In this document: positions 63,942 through 64,000 of the stretch, one piece after another
How positions within the stretch are numbered: the stretch's first letter is position 1
How the letters are laid out: the number at the start of each line of letters is the position of its first letter
Source of the DNA: Blastopirellula sp. J2-11
GTDB taxonomy: Bacteria; Planctomycetota; Planctomycetia; Pirellulales; Pirellulaceae
DNA: 64,000 nucleotides
Reading direction: 5' to 3'
Assembly (NCBI RefSeq): GCF_024584705.1
Contig: NZ_CP097384.1
Location: forward strand, 434,001 to 498,000
Notes under the pieces: generated by a model
The model's input: only the letters and a program-made list of their open reading frames with translations
Told to the model about the DNA's origin: nothing
Database searches by the model: none
Position numbers and translations under genes: made by a program

Positions 63942-64000
63942 ATGAAGATCGTCGTCGCTTCCGACCACGCCGGCTTTCACTACAAGCAAGCGATTTTGGA
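63942..64000 (+). CDS. rpiB: Ribose-5-phosphate isomerase B (partial, start only)
   Basis: Only the first 19 codons lie in the window. MKIVVASDHAGFHYKQAIL is the RpiB/LacAB-type N-terminus (Asp8 and His9 of the sugar-binding site). It isomerises ribose 5-phosphate and ribulose 5-phosphate. ATG at 63942 chosen from the family start. Confidence 0.85.
   Translation, partial: MKIVVASDHAGFHYKQAIL

Overview
The window looks like a chromosomal segment of a planctomycete, most likely of the Pirellulaceae (Blastopirellula-like). The evidence is three DUF1559 prepilin-type genes with H-X9-DG motifs, a DUF1559/lipoprotein pair, DUF1080 and ThuA proteins, PQQ-repeat lipoproteins, a PTPMT1-like phosphatase, a DUF6807 (PmoA-type) protein, J-like domains of the planctomycete type and GC-rich dispersed inverted repeats. 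About 55 protein genes are supported. I saw no rRNA, tRNA, CRISPR array, prophage or intact insertion sequence.

Layout. 1-7400 (minus strand): the 5' part of a histidine kinase with an ETR1-like ethylene-binding membrane domain, a DUF1559 + lipoprotein pair, a DinB-like protein, and two tandem paralogous PQQ-propeller lipoproteins. 7553-13418: TPR protein, pterin carbinolamine dehydratase, small membrane protein, aldo/keto reductase, and an OmpR/QseC-type two-component pair. 14169-19303: Tat-exported phosphoesterase, then a three-gene set of C39-like peptidase, RimK-like ATP-grasp ligase and GCS2 ligase, which looks like a small peptide-making pathway. 19692-25646: infA, a secreted protein, an FHA protein, a DUF255 thioredoxin-fold lipoprotein and an orphan THI5-like binding lipoprotein. 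25759-34364: PTPMT1-like phosphatase, DUF1080-ThuA fusion plus ThuA, beta-helix protein, DUF2293, epmB and efp, DUF3050.

34466-47196: envelope genes (zinc ribbon protein, LysM + degenerate L,D-transpeptidase protein, ion channel, glycosyltransferase), a CsaA-like RNA-binding protein, MOSC and DUF6807 proteins, and then a same-strand run of two DUF1559 prepilin-like proteins, a DUF1573 protein and an 856-residue chimera of J-like domain, double zinc ribbon and PilM. I read this last run as a pilus or pseudopilus locus. 47330-54156: a complete tripartite MacAB-TolC-like exporter operon on the minus strand, whose adaptor carries C-terminal EF-hands. 54302-64000: ZIP transporter, HDOD/degenerate-GGDEF protein, FixJ-like regulator, aroB, two small proteins, rhomboid protease, a GT2 glycosyltransferase translationally linked to a polytopic membrane protein, and the first codons of rpiB.

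Between genes there are several perfect inverted-repeat elements (REPIN/MITE-like) at 28995-29192, 31384-31669 and 47220-47301, with decayed copies elsewhere. Two of them exactly fill gaps between convergent genes. The items most worth follow-up are the ethylene-receptor-like kinase, the C39/RimK/GCS2 set, the PilM chimera with its shortened C-terminus, and the repeat families.
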